Under the pieces are notes generated by a model. It saw only the letters and a list, made by a program, of their open reading frames with translations. It was not told the origin of the DNA and made no database searches. A program made the translations under genes and the position numbers. This document shows, piece after piece, positions 22,563 to 31,643 of a stretch of 33,731 nt of DNA; position 1 is the stretch's first letter; every line of letters begins with the position of its first letter. The DNA is from Candidatus Heimdallarchaeota archaeon (GTDB lineage: Archaea > Asgardarchaeota > Heimdallarchaeia > Heimdallarchaeales > Heimdallarchaeaceae): the NCBI GenBank assembly GCA_023136245.1, contig JAGLRO010000133.1, positions 1 through 33,731 of the forward strand. Direction: 5' to 3'.

Positions 22563-24584
22563 TTAATCTGTTCTATACTTTCTTAAAGCAAACACTCCTA
22601 GTCCTACTAAGCCAATTGATATGATGAATACTATAAGGGATACATATTCAATCCTTATATTTCCACTAAGAATAGTTTCAATATACACCTCGATTAACTC
22701 TGTTTCATTGTACCCAAATCCACGTTTATGCATCCTAATTGAAATATCAACAAATTTAGCCTTCACACCTTCAGGAATTATCGATCCATTGAAGTTGATA
22801 CCATCTCCCATATCTGAGAGATTAGATATGTTTTTGTCTGTTTTTAATTCTTGAACTACAACCCACACCTTTACATTATCCTCAACAGTATCATTATCTC
22901 CATGTACGGTAATGTTAACATTTATCGCATCTCCTGTTATTACGGATTCTTCAAAAACATTGAAATTATCATAAGAGATAAGATTTTGTACATTGAGCAA
23001 CCATTGTATTTGATGAAGTAATAGGTATTTGTTACTTCTTTCAACTATAAAACTAGCATTGGCTATATCAGCAGAAGCACAGGCAATTAACTTACCTCCT
23101 CTTTGTAATTCAAGAGCTGCTTGAACAACAGCAGAATCGTTCAAAGAAAGATCATTGGTAGAATTAAATTCACCATCTTTATCAGAATCTATGAAGAAAT
23201 CTCCTGATATGTTGAGAGTATCGTATAAATCACCTTCTTGGAATTGGTAAATTCCTTCACCTATTCCATTTGTAAAGTTAATAGCAGTACCATAATAATC
23301 AAGGCTTGCAACAGTTTGGTTTGTGAAGTAGGTTGGTTGATCTATATATGGAAGGTTCACAATACTTTCTGGGTTGATGACTATAGAGGAATTTACAGCT
23401 GTATCTTTCGAATATAGAGGTGACGTATAGAATTCCATTCCAAAATTTCGAAGTAGTTCATTTAATTTTGCTTGAGTAGATACCGTTGCATCTCCAAGAA
23501 CTAGTAAACTACCTCCTGATGCTACAAATACTCTTAATGTTTCAATTTCGCTGTTTGTAAGAGAATTATGATAACCAATCAAAATAAAGAGGTCAACTCC
23601 TGCAATCCCATCAGTTCTGATCTCATAAACGTCACTAGTCCTGATGTATGTAGTGTTCATATCGTACGTATACAATATATTGTGAATGCTTGTGAAATTT
23701 TTCATTGCAGTAGTCGATGAATCATCAACATAAGTAATGATGTTTATATCTTCATAATTTTCTATATATGAAAAATAATCATATGTTGTGTCCAAACGAA
23801 AGCTTTTCCATGGAGTTATAGCTGCATCTAACCATGAGTAATTGTAGACTGCAGTTTTGTTTTCAAAAGCAAGGATAAGAAAATAGATTGATTCACTAGG
23901 ATACAGCTTAATATCATTACCTTCTTTGTCTCCTGAATTAAGCTCTTTAGCTATTTCTATTGAAATGACATGATCACCGAAATCATCCTTGACTGTACCA
24001 TTCACAACTGCTAAAGAATTTTCTGTTCCAGTAACATTAACATCTAAAACAAGAGAATTATTATATGTTCCATTAACGAATGAATCTTGAGCTCCTTTTG
24101 CTCTATAATTAATCGCGATTGAATCACCTGGACTTAGTTCTGTACCCAATGTTCCATCATCATTATTGTCAAATACAATTGAATACCAAGTGTGAGATTC
24201 ATTGTTATATGTATCTCCAACTGGGATGGTTGTATTAATTGGAACAAAGATTGGACTAATATAAGATATGCCCATGAATAAATGAGTATCATTTGCTTGA
24301 ACACGAATAGTCATAGTTCTATAGGGAGATCCAAATTCAGATGTTATTTTAGTAGAGTTAGACCATTCTCCTACATAGCTCTCTAAATTTCCATCTATTA
24401 TTGGAGGTGTACTGTTCAAGTAAACTGTGTTTTCTTGTAGTGAAGGAGGGTTAATATTGGCATTTTCACTTTCAGGAAAAGCAATAGTGTTTCCTAAATA
24501 ACTTGGTAAAACAAACCCGAAAACTATAGTTACAATAACTAATAGGAATCTTACTTTCTGTGTTCGCAATTTCGTATACTCCAT
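22563..24584 (-). CDS. Large cell-surface protein, DOMON/CBM9-like domain and C-terminal anchor
   Basis: The 673-residue protein has an N-terminal signal peptide (residues 12-36, FLLVIVTIVFGFVLPSYLG) and one C-terminal membrane helix (about 643-666) followed by RKYRTD inside, so nearly all of it is outside. Many NxS/T sites suggest N-glycosylation. Residues 60-250 begin PIIDGNLESYVGEW, the opening of CBM9/DOMON-like sugar-binding domains. Residues 280-400 look like a GATase-1-like domain of the ThuA/DUF4350 kind (LFILIGYHNSLTNSE, then GGSLLVLGD). The final part is beta-rich. It may be an S-layer-linked binding protein; there is no enzyme motif that I can name. Confidence 0.8.
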   Translation of the reverse strand: MEYTKLRTQKVRFLLVIVTIVFGFVLPSYLGNTIAFPESENANINPPSLQENTVYLNSTPPIIDGNLESYVGEWSNSTKITSEFGSPYRTMTIRVQANDTHLFMGISYISPIFVPINTTIPVGDTYNNESHTWYSIVFDNNDDGTLGTELSPGDSIAINYRAKGAQDSFVNGTYNNSLVLDVNVTGTENSLAVVNGTVKDDFGDHVISIEIAKELNSGDKEGNDIKLYPSESIYFLILAFENKTAVYNYSWLDAAITPWKSFRLDTTYDYFSYIENYEDINIITYVDDSSTTAMKNFTSIHNILYTYDMNTTYIRTSDVYEIRTDGIAGVDLFILIGYHNSLTNSEIETLRVFVASGGSLLVLGDATVSTQAKLNELLRNFGMEFYTSPLYSKDTAVNSSIVINPESIVNLPYIDQPTYFTNQTVASLDYYGTAINFTNGIGEGIYQFQEGDLYDTLNISGDFFIDSDKDGEFNSTNDLSLNDSAVVQAALELQRGGKLIACASADIANASFIVERSNKYLLLHQIQWLLNVQNLISYDNFNVFEESVITGDAINVNITVHGDNDTVEDNVKVWVVVQELKTDKNISNLSDMGDGINFNGSIIPEGVKAKFVDISIRMHKRGFGYNETELIEVYIETILSGNIRIEYVSLIVFIISIGLVGLGVFALRKYRTD

Positions 24585-24749
24585 TCGATTTATTAATGCC
24601 TAGCTTTTGCCTTTTTAAATTTTGTTTATGCATAGAAGAATGCAAGGTTTAATCGATAGAGTATTAACAAAATACTTATTTGACTGAGATGTACCTATAA
24701 CAAAGAAGCTAGTTAAGGCATTTAGAAAAGACTCCGGAGAAGAACAAAG

Positions 24750-25973
24750 ATGTCTGATTTAAAAAATAAACTCCTTAAGGATGAATATAGAGATGAGAAA
24801 GATGTCAGTAAATTTCCAGTTTTGGCTCTTCTCGATATTACTGAAGATGAATACAATTTTCTTAAGGGTCTCCAACTAGAGACAATAGAAAATCTTGCAA
24901 ATAACTGGAATGAACATTACGATAAAATTGCAAAGAAAATACCAAAGGAGAGAATCAATAGCTGGATAGCTGCTAGTAGATTGTTATCAATAGAGGAAAC
25001 TGAAAAAATTACGGCTGGAGCAAAAATAGTTATGGTTGGCATTGATAATGCTGGTAAAACATCTTTATCTATTGCCTTAAAACATAGAGGTGCCTTGTCT
25101 CAATTATTCCAAAAGTTGTATGCTTTAACTCCAACAAGGGGATTATTACGAAGTAAAATAGAAGTATTTGGAATGGATGTTCACTTACATGAATTAGGTG
25201 GGCAGAATATATATCGTGAAGATTACCTAAAGAATCCTCAACAATATTTTGTTGGAACTGATATAATTTTGTTTGTTATGGATGTGCAAGATAAAGATAG
25301 ATTTGAAGAAAGTTTTGAATATCTGAAGCAAATAACAAATGTAACTAATGCTTTAAAATTAAAAGTTCCTTGGAAAATATTCTTTCACAAATCTGATCCT
25401 GAATATGAATTAGATGAGAAAACAACAGAGATTTTTGGTTCTATTATTGACTATATGACTAAAAATTGTTCTTATTTTGATCCAGCAAGAGATCTTTTCA
25501 GAACCAGTGTAAAAATCCGTTCTTCAATACTTGGAGCTTTTTCGCACATGTTCCGAAAAATATCCCTAATTCAAGAAGGTGTAGATGAAGCAACTAAGAA
25601 TGTTGCTGAACAGTTGAAAGCTGATTTCTTTGGTTTGTATGACTTCAGGAGCAATGTTTGTTTTGCACAATTTGCATTAAAAGAAGAACTAATAGACATA
25701 GCTCATAATGCATATTATGAAGCGATAGAAACAATAGTAAATATGAGGGAACCTTTTTTGAGAATTCGAAGATATACACTGGATGAAGAAGTAAATGAAG
25801 TATTCATTCTTCGCGATCTAAGATTCGGAGGAGACCGCTATATTATGGCTATGCTTACGACGGATGAAGAAATGGCTAGAAACTTGGATCAGGATGCAGT
25901 TCAAGAAATCATCGAAGAGAAACTAAGAGATTGGATCGAATTCAGAGGATATGCTACTTTCCCAATTGAATAA
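24750..25973 (+). CDS. Arf-like small-GTPase domain protein with HhH N-terminus and extra C-terminal domain
   Basis: The 407-residue protein has three parts. Residues 25-85 form a helix-hairpin-helix-like segment (LDITEDEYNFLKGLQLETIE). Residues 90-265 are the GTPase: P-loop GIDNAGKTS (97-105), very close to the Arf GLDNAGKTT; switch I TPTRG (T129); switch II ELGGQ (148-152); base recognition HKSD (213-216) instead of NKxD, as in Rag-type GTPases; and TSV (252-254) as the fifth box. Residues 270-407 are an unknown alpha/beta domain of about 135 residues, perhaps roadblock- or longin-like. The key Lys and Gln are present, so it should bind and hydrolyse GTP. GGAG lies upstream of the ATG. It resembles Asgard Arf/Rag-type GTPases, but with a larger context. 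Confidence 0.88.
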   Translation: MSDLKNKLLKDEYRDEKDVSKFPVLALLDITEDEYNFLKGLQLETIENLANNWNEHYDKIAKKIPKERINSWIAASRLLSIEETEKITAGAKIVMVGIDNAGKTSLSIALKHRGALSQLFQKLYALTPTRGLLRSKIEVFGMDVHLHELGGQNIYREDYLKNPQQYFVGTDIILFVMDVQDKDRFEESFEYLKQITNVTNALKLKVPWKIFFHKSDPEYELDEKTTEIFGSIIDYMTKNCSYFDPARDLFRTSVKIRSSILGAFSHMFRKISLIQEGVDEATKNVAEQLKADFFGLYDFRSNVCFAQFALKEELIDIAHNAYYEAIETIVNMREPFLRIRRYTLDEEVNEVFILRDLRFGGDRYIMAMLTTDEEMARNLDQDAVQEIIEEKLRDWIEFRGYATFPIE

Positions 25974-26105
25974 GATTAGAACTTAATCTCCATTTCAGCA
26001 ATAACACTCTCTTTTATTGTTTCTAAAAAGAAATGAATTTTATATAACTATAAAAATAAATAAAGCATCAATAATTCTCTGTAATAATGAAAATTAGTGA
26101 AAACA

Positions 26106-26196
26106 GCCTCGGTAGCTCAGCCGGTCCAGAGCGGTGATCTCGTAATTACCTCGAGAAAGTCACAGGACGGGGGTTCAAATCCCCCCTGAGGCTCCA
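26106..26196 (+). tRNA. tRNA-Thr(CGT) with a 13-base intron, CCA encoded
   Basis: The acceptor GCCTCGG pairs with CTGAGGC (one G-T), the D arm is GCTC/GAGC, the T arm is GGGGG/CCCCC around TTCAAAT, the discriminator is T and CCA is encoded. The anticodon arm is GTGAT with GTCAC and the loop CTCGTA, then an insert, then A, giving anticodon CGT (26141-26143), which reads ACG. The insert at 26145-26157 is 13 bases and lies after position 37. Removal leaves a 78-base tRNA. TATA-like elements lie near 26038-26060. Confidence 0.93.
26145..26157 (+). other. tRNA-Thr intron (37/38), reduced bulge-helix-bulge
   Basis: Exon bases CTCG (26139-26142) pair with CGAG (26152-26155) as the four-pair central helix. 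AAA forms the three-base bulge on the 3' side and TAA opens on the 5' side. The inner helix is missing because only a six-base loop (TTACCT) remains, so this is a relaxed splice motif. The two tRNA introns at position 37/38 in this window are cut in the same way. Confidence 0.8.
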
Positions 26197-26251
26197 ATAT
26201 CATATCATTTCGTCTGAAACTTTAAATATTAGCATTTCTCAATTTTTCTGT

Positions 26252-27181
26252 ATGTCCTCTTATCTCTTCATTGTAAATCCAATTGCCCGTAATGGTGAAA
26301 TCGGGAAAATGTGGTCGAATGTTGAAAATGAAATTAAGAAACAAAATTTCGATTATTCAGTAGAATTCACAAAAGAACCTTTACATGCAATTGATATTGC
26401 TAAAACTAAAGGAAAAGATTTTGATGTCATTGTTGCTACAGGTGGAGATGGTACTGTTAATGAAGTGGCAAATGGTGTTTTTGAAATTGATGGTACTTTT
26501 GGAGTCTTACCTCTAGGAAATGGTAATGATTTTGCTTTTGGGCACAAATATGACAGAGACTATCGTAGAAGTTTAGATATTTTAAGAAAAGAAGTAACAC
26601 TTGATTTAGGAGTAGGTATTGCTCAAACTGAGGAAGATAAACGTTATTTTGTTAACATAGTAGATACAGGTGTAGGTGCAGCTATTTCAGTGTCTTCATT
26701 CACTGATGCTAAATGGTTGAAAGGATTTGTCAAATACTATTATCTTGCTCTCAAAGGAATAGCAAAATATAGAGTAGTCCCATCCAAAATAAGAATCGAC
26801 GATCATGATGAATTTAAAACAGATCTTGTTATAATGGCAGTTGGATTTGGTAATCGTTTTGGAGGAGGTTTCAATGTTTTTCCTGATAATTATGGGTTCA
26901 TGGATGATTTCGCTATTTGTATAGCTGGTGATGTAGGAAAAATGTATCAATTCTATTTGCTTAACGTATTGAAACCAGGAAAACATATAGGTAAGAAAGG
27001 AGTTCGATATCTACGTGGAAGGAAAATGAGTGTAGAAGTTGAAAAACCTCTGCCAGTAGAAGTTGAGGGTGAAATCGTTAGCTATGGTGCAACTAATATA
27101 GAATTTGAAATAGCTCCAAGACGTTTGAAAACCATAGTCTCTCAGGAATTAGTAGATCTTCAAAAAGAAAAATCAATCTAG
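26252..27181 (+). CDS. Diacylglycerol-kinase-family lipid kinase
   Basis: The 309-residue protein is a DagK/YegS-type lipid kinase. The nucleotide-binding motif ATGGDGTVNEVANG is at 62-75, followed by GVLPLGNGNDFA, both diagnostic of the family. A later FGGGFNVFPDNYGFMDDF belongs to the C-terminal beta-sandwich domain. It phosphorylates the hydroxyl of a lipid such as diacylglycerol or an archaeal lipid precursor; the substrate is not shown. The ATG at 26252 has a TTTAAATATT element 27 bases upstream, so it is leaderless. It lies directly after tRNA-Thr. Normal length for the family. Confidence 0.92.
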   Translation: MSSYLFIVNPIARNGEIGKMWSNVENEIKKQNFDYSVEFTKEPLHAIDIAKTKGKDFDVIVATGGDGTVNEVANGVFEIDGTFGVLPLGNGNDFAFGHKYDRDYRRSLDILRKEVTLDLGVGIAQTEEDKRYFVNIVDTGVGAAISVSSFTDAKWLKGFVKYYYLALKGIAKYRVVPSKIRIDDHDEFKTDLVIMAVGFGNRFGGGFNVFPDNYGFMDDFAICIAGDVGKMYQFYLLNVLKPGKHIGKKGVRYLRGRKMSVEVEKPLPVEVEGEIVSYGATNIEFEIAPRRLKTIVSQELVDLQKEKSI

Positions 27182-27255
27182 AATTCAGATATTCGGTTTT
27201 TTTCGAGAAAAAAATATTAAATGGTTTATGTATAAGTTCTACTGGTATACTATGA

Positions 27256-27753
27256 ATGTCAGATCATAAATACGGAGAGACTGTATTGCACGTCGGATTT
27301 ATTGTCAAGAACCTAACTAATAAAGAAATAAACACAAAAACAATTTTTGTCTCCAAAGAAGATAGAGAGATGTTTCCTAAAGAGGGAGTGTTATTCTTTA
27401 TAGAATCATATGATGAATTTTATGGAGGACATATCACAAAAAAAGGGGTGTTAACTGGTCTTGAAGACTGGTTTTCAAATACACCTATAAAAAATGATGA
27501 TACTGTAATTATTTCAAGATATTCAGAAGGGTATTTCTTAACTACAATATCAGAGATTGTTGAACAACGTGAACATTTCGATTTGGAAATGGAACGTATT
27601 TTTTCCCTAGAACCTGATGATATCTTATGTCCAAATTGTCGATACAATTTAGAACATGGGGGTAAGGGAACAAAAGAAAATTCATATATATTAAAATGTG
27701 CTAGATGTGGTTTTACCTTAGTAAAAAAGAGTGATTTTGATTTGCATGATTAA
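27256..27753 (+). CDS. Zinc-ribbon protein of unknown function, 165 aa
   Basis: Residues 1-115 form an unrecognised alpha/beta region, starting YGETVLHVGFIVKNLTNKEI. Residues 120-158 form a zinc ribbon with ligands C125, C128, C148 and C151 (CPNC and CARC). The first part has alternating strands and acidic turns, with no enzyme motif. A TATA-like TGTATAAG lies about 26 bases before the ATG at 27256, so the gene is near-leaderless. It stands between the lipid kinase and the longin gene on the same strand; 134 bases separate it from the latter, with their own promoter-like elements. Confidence 0.7.
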   Translation: MSDHKYGETVLHVGFIVKNLTNKEINTKTIFVSKEDREMFPKEGVLFFIESYDEFYGGHITKKGVLTGLEDWFSNTPIKNDDTVIISRYSEGYFLTTISEIVEQREHFDLEMERIFSLEPDDILCPNCRYNLEHGGKGTKENSYILKCARCGFTLVKKSDFDLHD

Positions 27754-27920
27754 TTGGACGAAACACATTTTTAACAACTTTTGAGATAGATTAATCTCGA
27801 TTTTTTATCACATATTTGATGCTAGATTCAATTCGTTTAGCTAGTTAAAAGTATCGAGGAGAAAATATCCAAGTATTATGTGCCTTTTTGTGTGTCAAGG
27901 ATTCTGTCCTCTTGAATTCT

Positions 27921-28532
27921 ATGTTACACAATTTATGGATTGCAAAAGATACAGGGGAATGTCTTTTTCATCGACGATATGGTAGCATAGAGCATGATGA
28001 GAATCTAATCACTAGCTTTCTGAGTGCAATTGAGATATTTGCACAGAATATTGATACTGGCTGCAATTTCTTACAAACTTCAAATTACAAATTTGTATAC
28101 ACAACAGGAGAACAGACAGTAACAGTTGCATGTATTGATAGTGATGACGATGAAGATATAATAAGACAAGATCTTTCATCTATTCAAGAAGAATTTCTGC
28201 ATAGATACTTACCTCAGTTAGTAGATTGGACTGGTAGAGTTGAACATTTTGCTAATATGAAAGATTTTGTGGATGAGCATTTGAAGAGATATAGTTCATA
28301 TTTAAGCGATTTTTCCAAATCAAAACTAGAATTAAATCCCCATTTTATTCGCAAGGAATTCAAAAAAGAATTCAGTGCTCAACAGGAAAAAATAATCTCA
28401 CTAATACATTACAAAGGTTCAGCAACAATTCAAGATATTGTTAAATTGATGAAATTAGATGAATTAGATGCGGAAAAAGCTGCAAAAGGTTTATTGTACA
28501 ACAATATTATTAGAAGTGTACAAAATTCATAA
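27921..28532 (+). CDS. Longin-like domain protein with C-terminal winged helix
   Basis: The protein from ATG 27921 (203 residues) begins MLHNLWIAKDTGECLFHRRY, the typical longin opening: a strand, a turn with a glycine, and a strand ending in an aromatic. A helix with NLITSFLSAIEIFAQ, and strands NYKFVYTT and VTVACIDSDDD follow, then a helix (LSSIQEEFLHRYLPQLV), which is the full longin order. Longin domains serve in eukaryotes as SNARE and adaptor parts that bind small GTPases, and Asgard archaea carry many. The last 50 residues (IISLIHYKGSATIQDIVKLM) look like a winged helix. ATG 27921 is chosen over TTG 27888 because longin domains start within a few residues of this strand. No clear ribosome-binding site is visible. 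Confidence 0.72.
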   Translation: MLHNLWIAKDTGECLFHRRYGSIEHDENLITSFLSAIEIFAQNIDTGCNFLQTSNYKFVYTTGEQTVTVACIDSDDDEDIIRQDLSSIQEEFLHRYLPQLVDWTGRVEHFANMKDFVDEHLKRYSSYLSDFSKSKLELNPHFIRKEFKKEFSAQQEKIISLIHYKGSATIQDIVKLMKLDELDAEKAAKGLLYNNIIRSVQNS

Positions 28533-28622
28533 AGCAAGACTGTTTTTTCAAATTCTTTTATCGATGAGTTTTTTAAATATGTAGATTTATTTTTCATGAT
28601 TGTAAAATCTTGTTTAGTGATA

Positions 28623-29039
28623 ATGATGCAGATTATAACAAAAATGTTGAAATTTGACACTAGGGGGGAAATAGATATAGTAGATTTATCTTCAAAATTT
28701 GAAGAATATGTTCGAGAATCAAAAATCAAGAATGGTATTATTATTGCAAATGTAATCGGGTCTACAGGTGCTTTAACAGCTATTGAATATGAATCAAGAG
28801 TACTAGATGATTTTAGGAAGATACTAGAAAAACTTGTTCCTAAAGGAGCAGGATACAAACACGATTTAATTGATTCTAACGCTCATTCTCATTTAAGGGC
28901 ATCCATCATAGGTCCTAGTTTAGCAATTTCAATACAAGATGGGAGACTGCAGCTAGGTACATGGCAACAACCTGTTTTCGTGTGTCTTGATGTTCGTTCA
29001 AGATCTAGAAAAGTTGCCATTACAGTCATGGGAGAATGA
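28623..29039 (+). CDS. YjbQ / UPF0047 family protein
   Basis: The protein of about 138 residues matches the YjbQ (UPF0047) family, some members of which show thiamine-phosphate synthase activity in vivo, although the true role is unclear. Marks are the N-terminal GEIDIVDLSSK, the strand IIIANVIGSTGALTAIEYE in its archaeal GST form, and the C-terminal NAHSH (metal-like histidines), LQLGTWQQPVFVCLD and RSRKV. The start could be ATG 28596, 28623 or 28626; family members begin near MQIITK, so 28623 is used. The next gene begins 7 bases after its stop, so they form an operon. Confidence 0.87.
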   Translation: MMQIITKMLKFDTRGEIDIVDLSSKFEEYVRESKIKNGIIIANVIGSTGALTAIEYESRVLDDFRKILEKLVPKGAGYKHDLIDSNAHSHLRASIIGPSLAISIQDGRLQLGTWQQPVFVCLDVRSRSRKVAITVMGE

Positions 29040-29046
29040 ACTCAAA

Positions 29047-29289
29047 ATGGCTGAACCCTTTGTTATTATTAGATGTAATAAGTTACAATGTGGGAGATTT
29101 ACTTATTGTAAATCTAGCCAAAAAACAAAAAAATGTCCTTATTGTGGAAAAAGGCTGAAGGTTGAAAAAGAACGTCAGAGATTTGCTAAAACAACAATTG
29201 AAGCTAGAAAAATGGTTCAAGAATTTAACAAAAGACTTGGAAAAATAACTGAACCCAGCTGGTACAAATCTGAAAATGGAACTGAATGA
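29047..29289 (+). CDS. DUF1922-type zinc-ribbon protein, 80 aa
   Basis: The protein starts MAEPFVIIRCNKLQCGRFTY and continues KTKKCPYCGKRL, the signature of DUF1922 archaeal zinc ribbons, with metal ligands among C10, C15, C30 and C33 and an extra C21. A helix rich in K and E (ARKMVQEFNKRLGK) follows. Family members are conserved in archaea but have no assigned function. ATG 29047 is chosen because the sequence upstream belongs to the yjbQ-like gene and family members start with this strand. It is translated from the yjbQ-like transcript. Confidence 0.85.
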   Translation: MAEPFVIIRCNKLQCGRFTYCKSSQKTKKCPYCGKRLKVEKERQRFAKTTIEARKMVQEFNKRLGKITEPSWYKSENGTE

Positions 29290-29375
29290 TTAAATCTAAT
29301 TTTATCTTAAGAAAGATGAAAATGAGTAGAGTAGGGAGAGTCAAAATGTTTTTTTACTAACTTTTGTATGATTAG

Positions 29376-31643
29376 ATGATGTTAATTTCGAAAGAGACTC
29401 TAGCTTTGTTAAGTGGTTCTCCATTTACACAATTTGTTTTGATGGAATTAGAAAGGGAACGAATTTACCAATCTTTTATACAAATTGACGATCTTGATGA
29501 AATCAGTCAGGTTTGGTTGAGTTTTTCGCAATTTTGTGCTGAATCACTTTCGAATGTATCATCGCTTTCTAAGTTATTATATCAAAGATATCTAGACGAA
29601 TGGACACGAGACAAGGATCAAATAGAATCGGATGCAGATAGGAAGAAGAATCTAACCTTCAAAATCGAGAATCTTCAGGAATTTCAGATGGAATTAGCGA
29701 TACTTATGATTGTATATGCTGACATTGCCAATACAGGTATTTTCGATTCTCCAGCAGCAACTGAATATTGTAATGCTTTCATTGAAGGATATAGCATATT
29801 AAATAGTATATCACAAACATATTTTGATTCTACACATCCAAAATCATCGAGAATAGAAGAAGTAATGCTAACATTTTTACTACTTAATCAGAAACAACAA
29901 ATTGTTCACCTTTTAGAAGAATCAAGTCAAGAAGAAGATAACAAGAGATTTCTGGAAGAAAAAGGTTCTTTTGAACTTGCTCAAGCTGAATTTGACATTT
30001 CATTCACAACACATTTCTTGAAACGTTTAGGAAAAGATTGGTGGTGGAGAGATCCAATTGCATCTCATTTTGCTTTTGAGAGAAGTTTGAATCATTTAGA
30101 ACTTGCTTTAGATGCATATCAAAAACTACCCGAAGATCTCGAATTGAAAGCTAGTATGATTGAGGTCAGCAAAATACCACTGAATCAAGCATTGCGAAAC
30201 AATGAGTTAATTGATCATTATCTTCGCTTGAGTTATGAAGCTGCAAAAAATAATAGTTATAGAGCAAGTGTTGAATACTTGAATTTAATTTTAGGTTTGG
30301 AAAAAGAAGCACTTGAAATCATATCAAAAAATACAGATAGAAGCGAGAGAAACCTTAAATTTATGGAGAGCATAATCAAAAAAGAAAAAATTCACACGTT
30401 TTTACATGGTATATCTGAGCTAGCTGCAAAAACATCAAGTTTAATTCAAATGATTTCGACTTCAGAAAAAAAGGAAATTCAAAAGTTAATAAAACAAATA
30501 GAAGAAATTGTCAACAGACCGAGCTTGAAAGTTAACATAAATTATGTAAGTAGTTTACCTTTTGTCTATTTGAATTATGTTCAAGAATTTAAAATTGCAA
30601 TTTTAGAAAATAAACCACACTCTGAAGCATTGAAAAGAGCTGAGTTAAATTTCAGTCGTTTTATAGAAAGGTTGGAATATGCAACCACCGATATTGCTGA
30701 AGAGCTTATGAAACTAGAAAAGAAAGGAAAGAGAATCAAATTAGAAACAATTGTACATCTTCTCGAAAATATAGAGAATATAAAACTTTCTGCCTACTTC
30801 TTACCAAAAACAGAGAATAAAGTATACATCATAAAGGATATTGAATGTTTAGAATTTATTGCCAATGCTTTACATTTAGAACAATATTGTTTGGAAAAAG
30901 AATCAAACGAAGTTTTGGATTTGATTTTCCATGCAAAAGCACATTATTATTCAACAAAAGCATTAGAAATTTCTCAACTAAGCAGTAAGTCTATCATTAG
31001 TAAAGAATGGGTCGAAAAAAGATATAGTCGAACCTTCATTCAAGGACAAGATATAGAATTAAGGCTTTTTGAACTAACAAGACAATATCTCTTTTTGAAT
31101 ACAGTAATAGATAAAGTAGCTCAAAGCTATAAATTGGCTCTCTCTTCAGAATCTTCAGTCAGGGAGAATTATGCAGTAATTATAAACAACTCCTTTAATC
31201 AATTTGGTTTGTTCGATGCAATAAACTCAAGAATTTCTGATGACTGTAAAGAACTATTATATCACAAAGAAAATTTCTCCACGGAAGGTTCTGGAATAAA
31301 TTGGAAAACAATTACTATTAAGAAGCATCTTGCTGATGCTTTAGTCGATTTTCTTGAAGCTACAAAAAACGCAATTCTTGGATTTGGTGCTAGTAGGAAC
31401 AAAGAAAATTATAAATCTGCATCCTACCTCAATGATGCTGCCAAATTGGCTAAAAGTGCAACTGAAATCCTTCAAGCAGTCGCTGGTGATGAATCATCTT
31501 TTGCTCAACTAGCTAATACAACTTATGAGTATAGTATTTTACTAAAGGAACTAGAAAGAAAAGCAAGAGATTCCAAGAAGCTACAACAACTACCAATAGA
31601 TCAAATCTTTAGTGTTCTTAAGCAGTTAACTTTTCTATCTTAA
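29376..31643 (+). CDS. Helical orphan, 755 aa
   Basis: I do not recognise this protein. It is predicted to be almost wholly alpha-helical, with few glycines and prolines, and has many alternating leucine, glutamate and lysine positions. TPR-like units are visible in places, for example FERSLNHLELALDAYQKLP and AKAHYYSTKALEIS, and coiled-coil-like stretches lie near IEKKEIQKLIKQIEEIV. There is no membrane segment, no zinc cluster and no nucleotide-binding motif. The size and composition suggest a scaffold or adaptor. The start is an ATG at 29376 or 29379. The following gene has its own promoter, so it is probably its own unit. Confidence 0.75.
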   Translation: MMLISKETLALLSGSPFTQFVLMELERERIYQSFIQIDDLDEISQVWLSFSQFCAESLSNVSSLSKLLYQRYLDEWTRDKDQIESDADRKKNLTFKIENLQEFQMELAILMIVYADIANTGIFDSPAATEYCNAFIEGYSILNSISQTYFDSTHPKSSRIEEVMLTFLLLNQKQQIVHLLEESSQEEDNKRFLEEKGSFELAQAEFDISFTTHFLKRLGKDWWWRDPIASHFAFERSLNHLELALDAYQKLPEDLELKASMIEVSKIPLNQALRNNELIDHYLRLSYEAAKNNSYRASVEYLNLILGLEKEALEIISKNTDRSERNLKFMESIIKKEKIHTFLHGISELAAKTSSLIQMISTSEKKEIQKLIKQIEEIVNRPSLKVNINYVSSLPFVYLNYVQEFKIAILENKPHSEALKRAELNFSRFIERLEYATTDIAEELMKLEKKGKRIKLETIVHLLENIENIKLSAYFLPKTENKVYIIKDIECLEFIANALHLEQYCLEKESNEVLDLIFHAKAHYYSTKALEISQLSSKSIISKEWVEKRYSRTFIQGQDIELRLFELTRQYLFLNTVIDKVAQSYKLALSSESSVRENYAVIINNSFNQFGLFDAINSRISDDCKELLYHKENFSTEGSGINWKTITIKKHLADALVDFLEATKNAILGFGASRNKENYKSASYLNDAAKLAKSATEILQAVAGDESSFAQLANTTYEYSILLKELERKARDSKKLQQLPIDQIFSVLKQLTFLS

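Noticed and set aside
24585-24749. Divergent region between the surface protein and the GTPase, examined for a riboswitch or small RNA.
   Set aside because: It holds T-rich TATA-like elements for both directions and nothing that folds or repeats convincingly.
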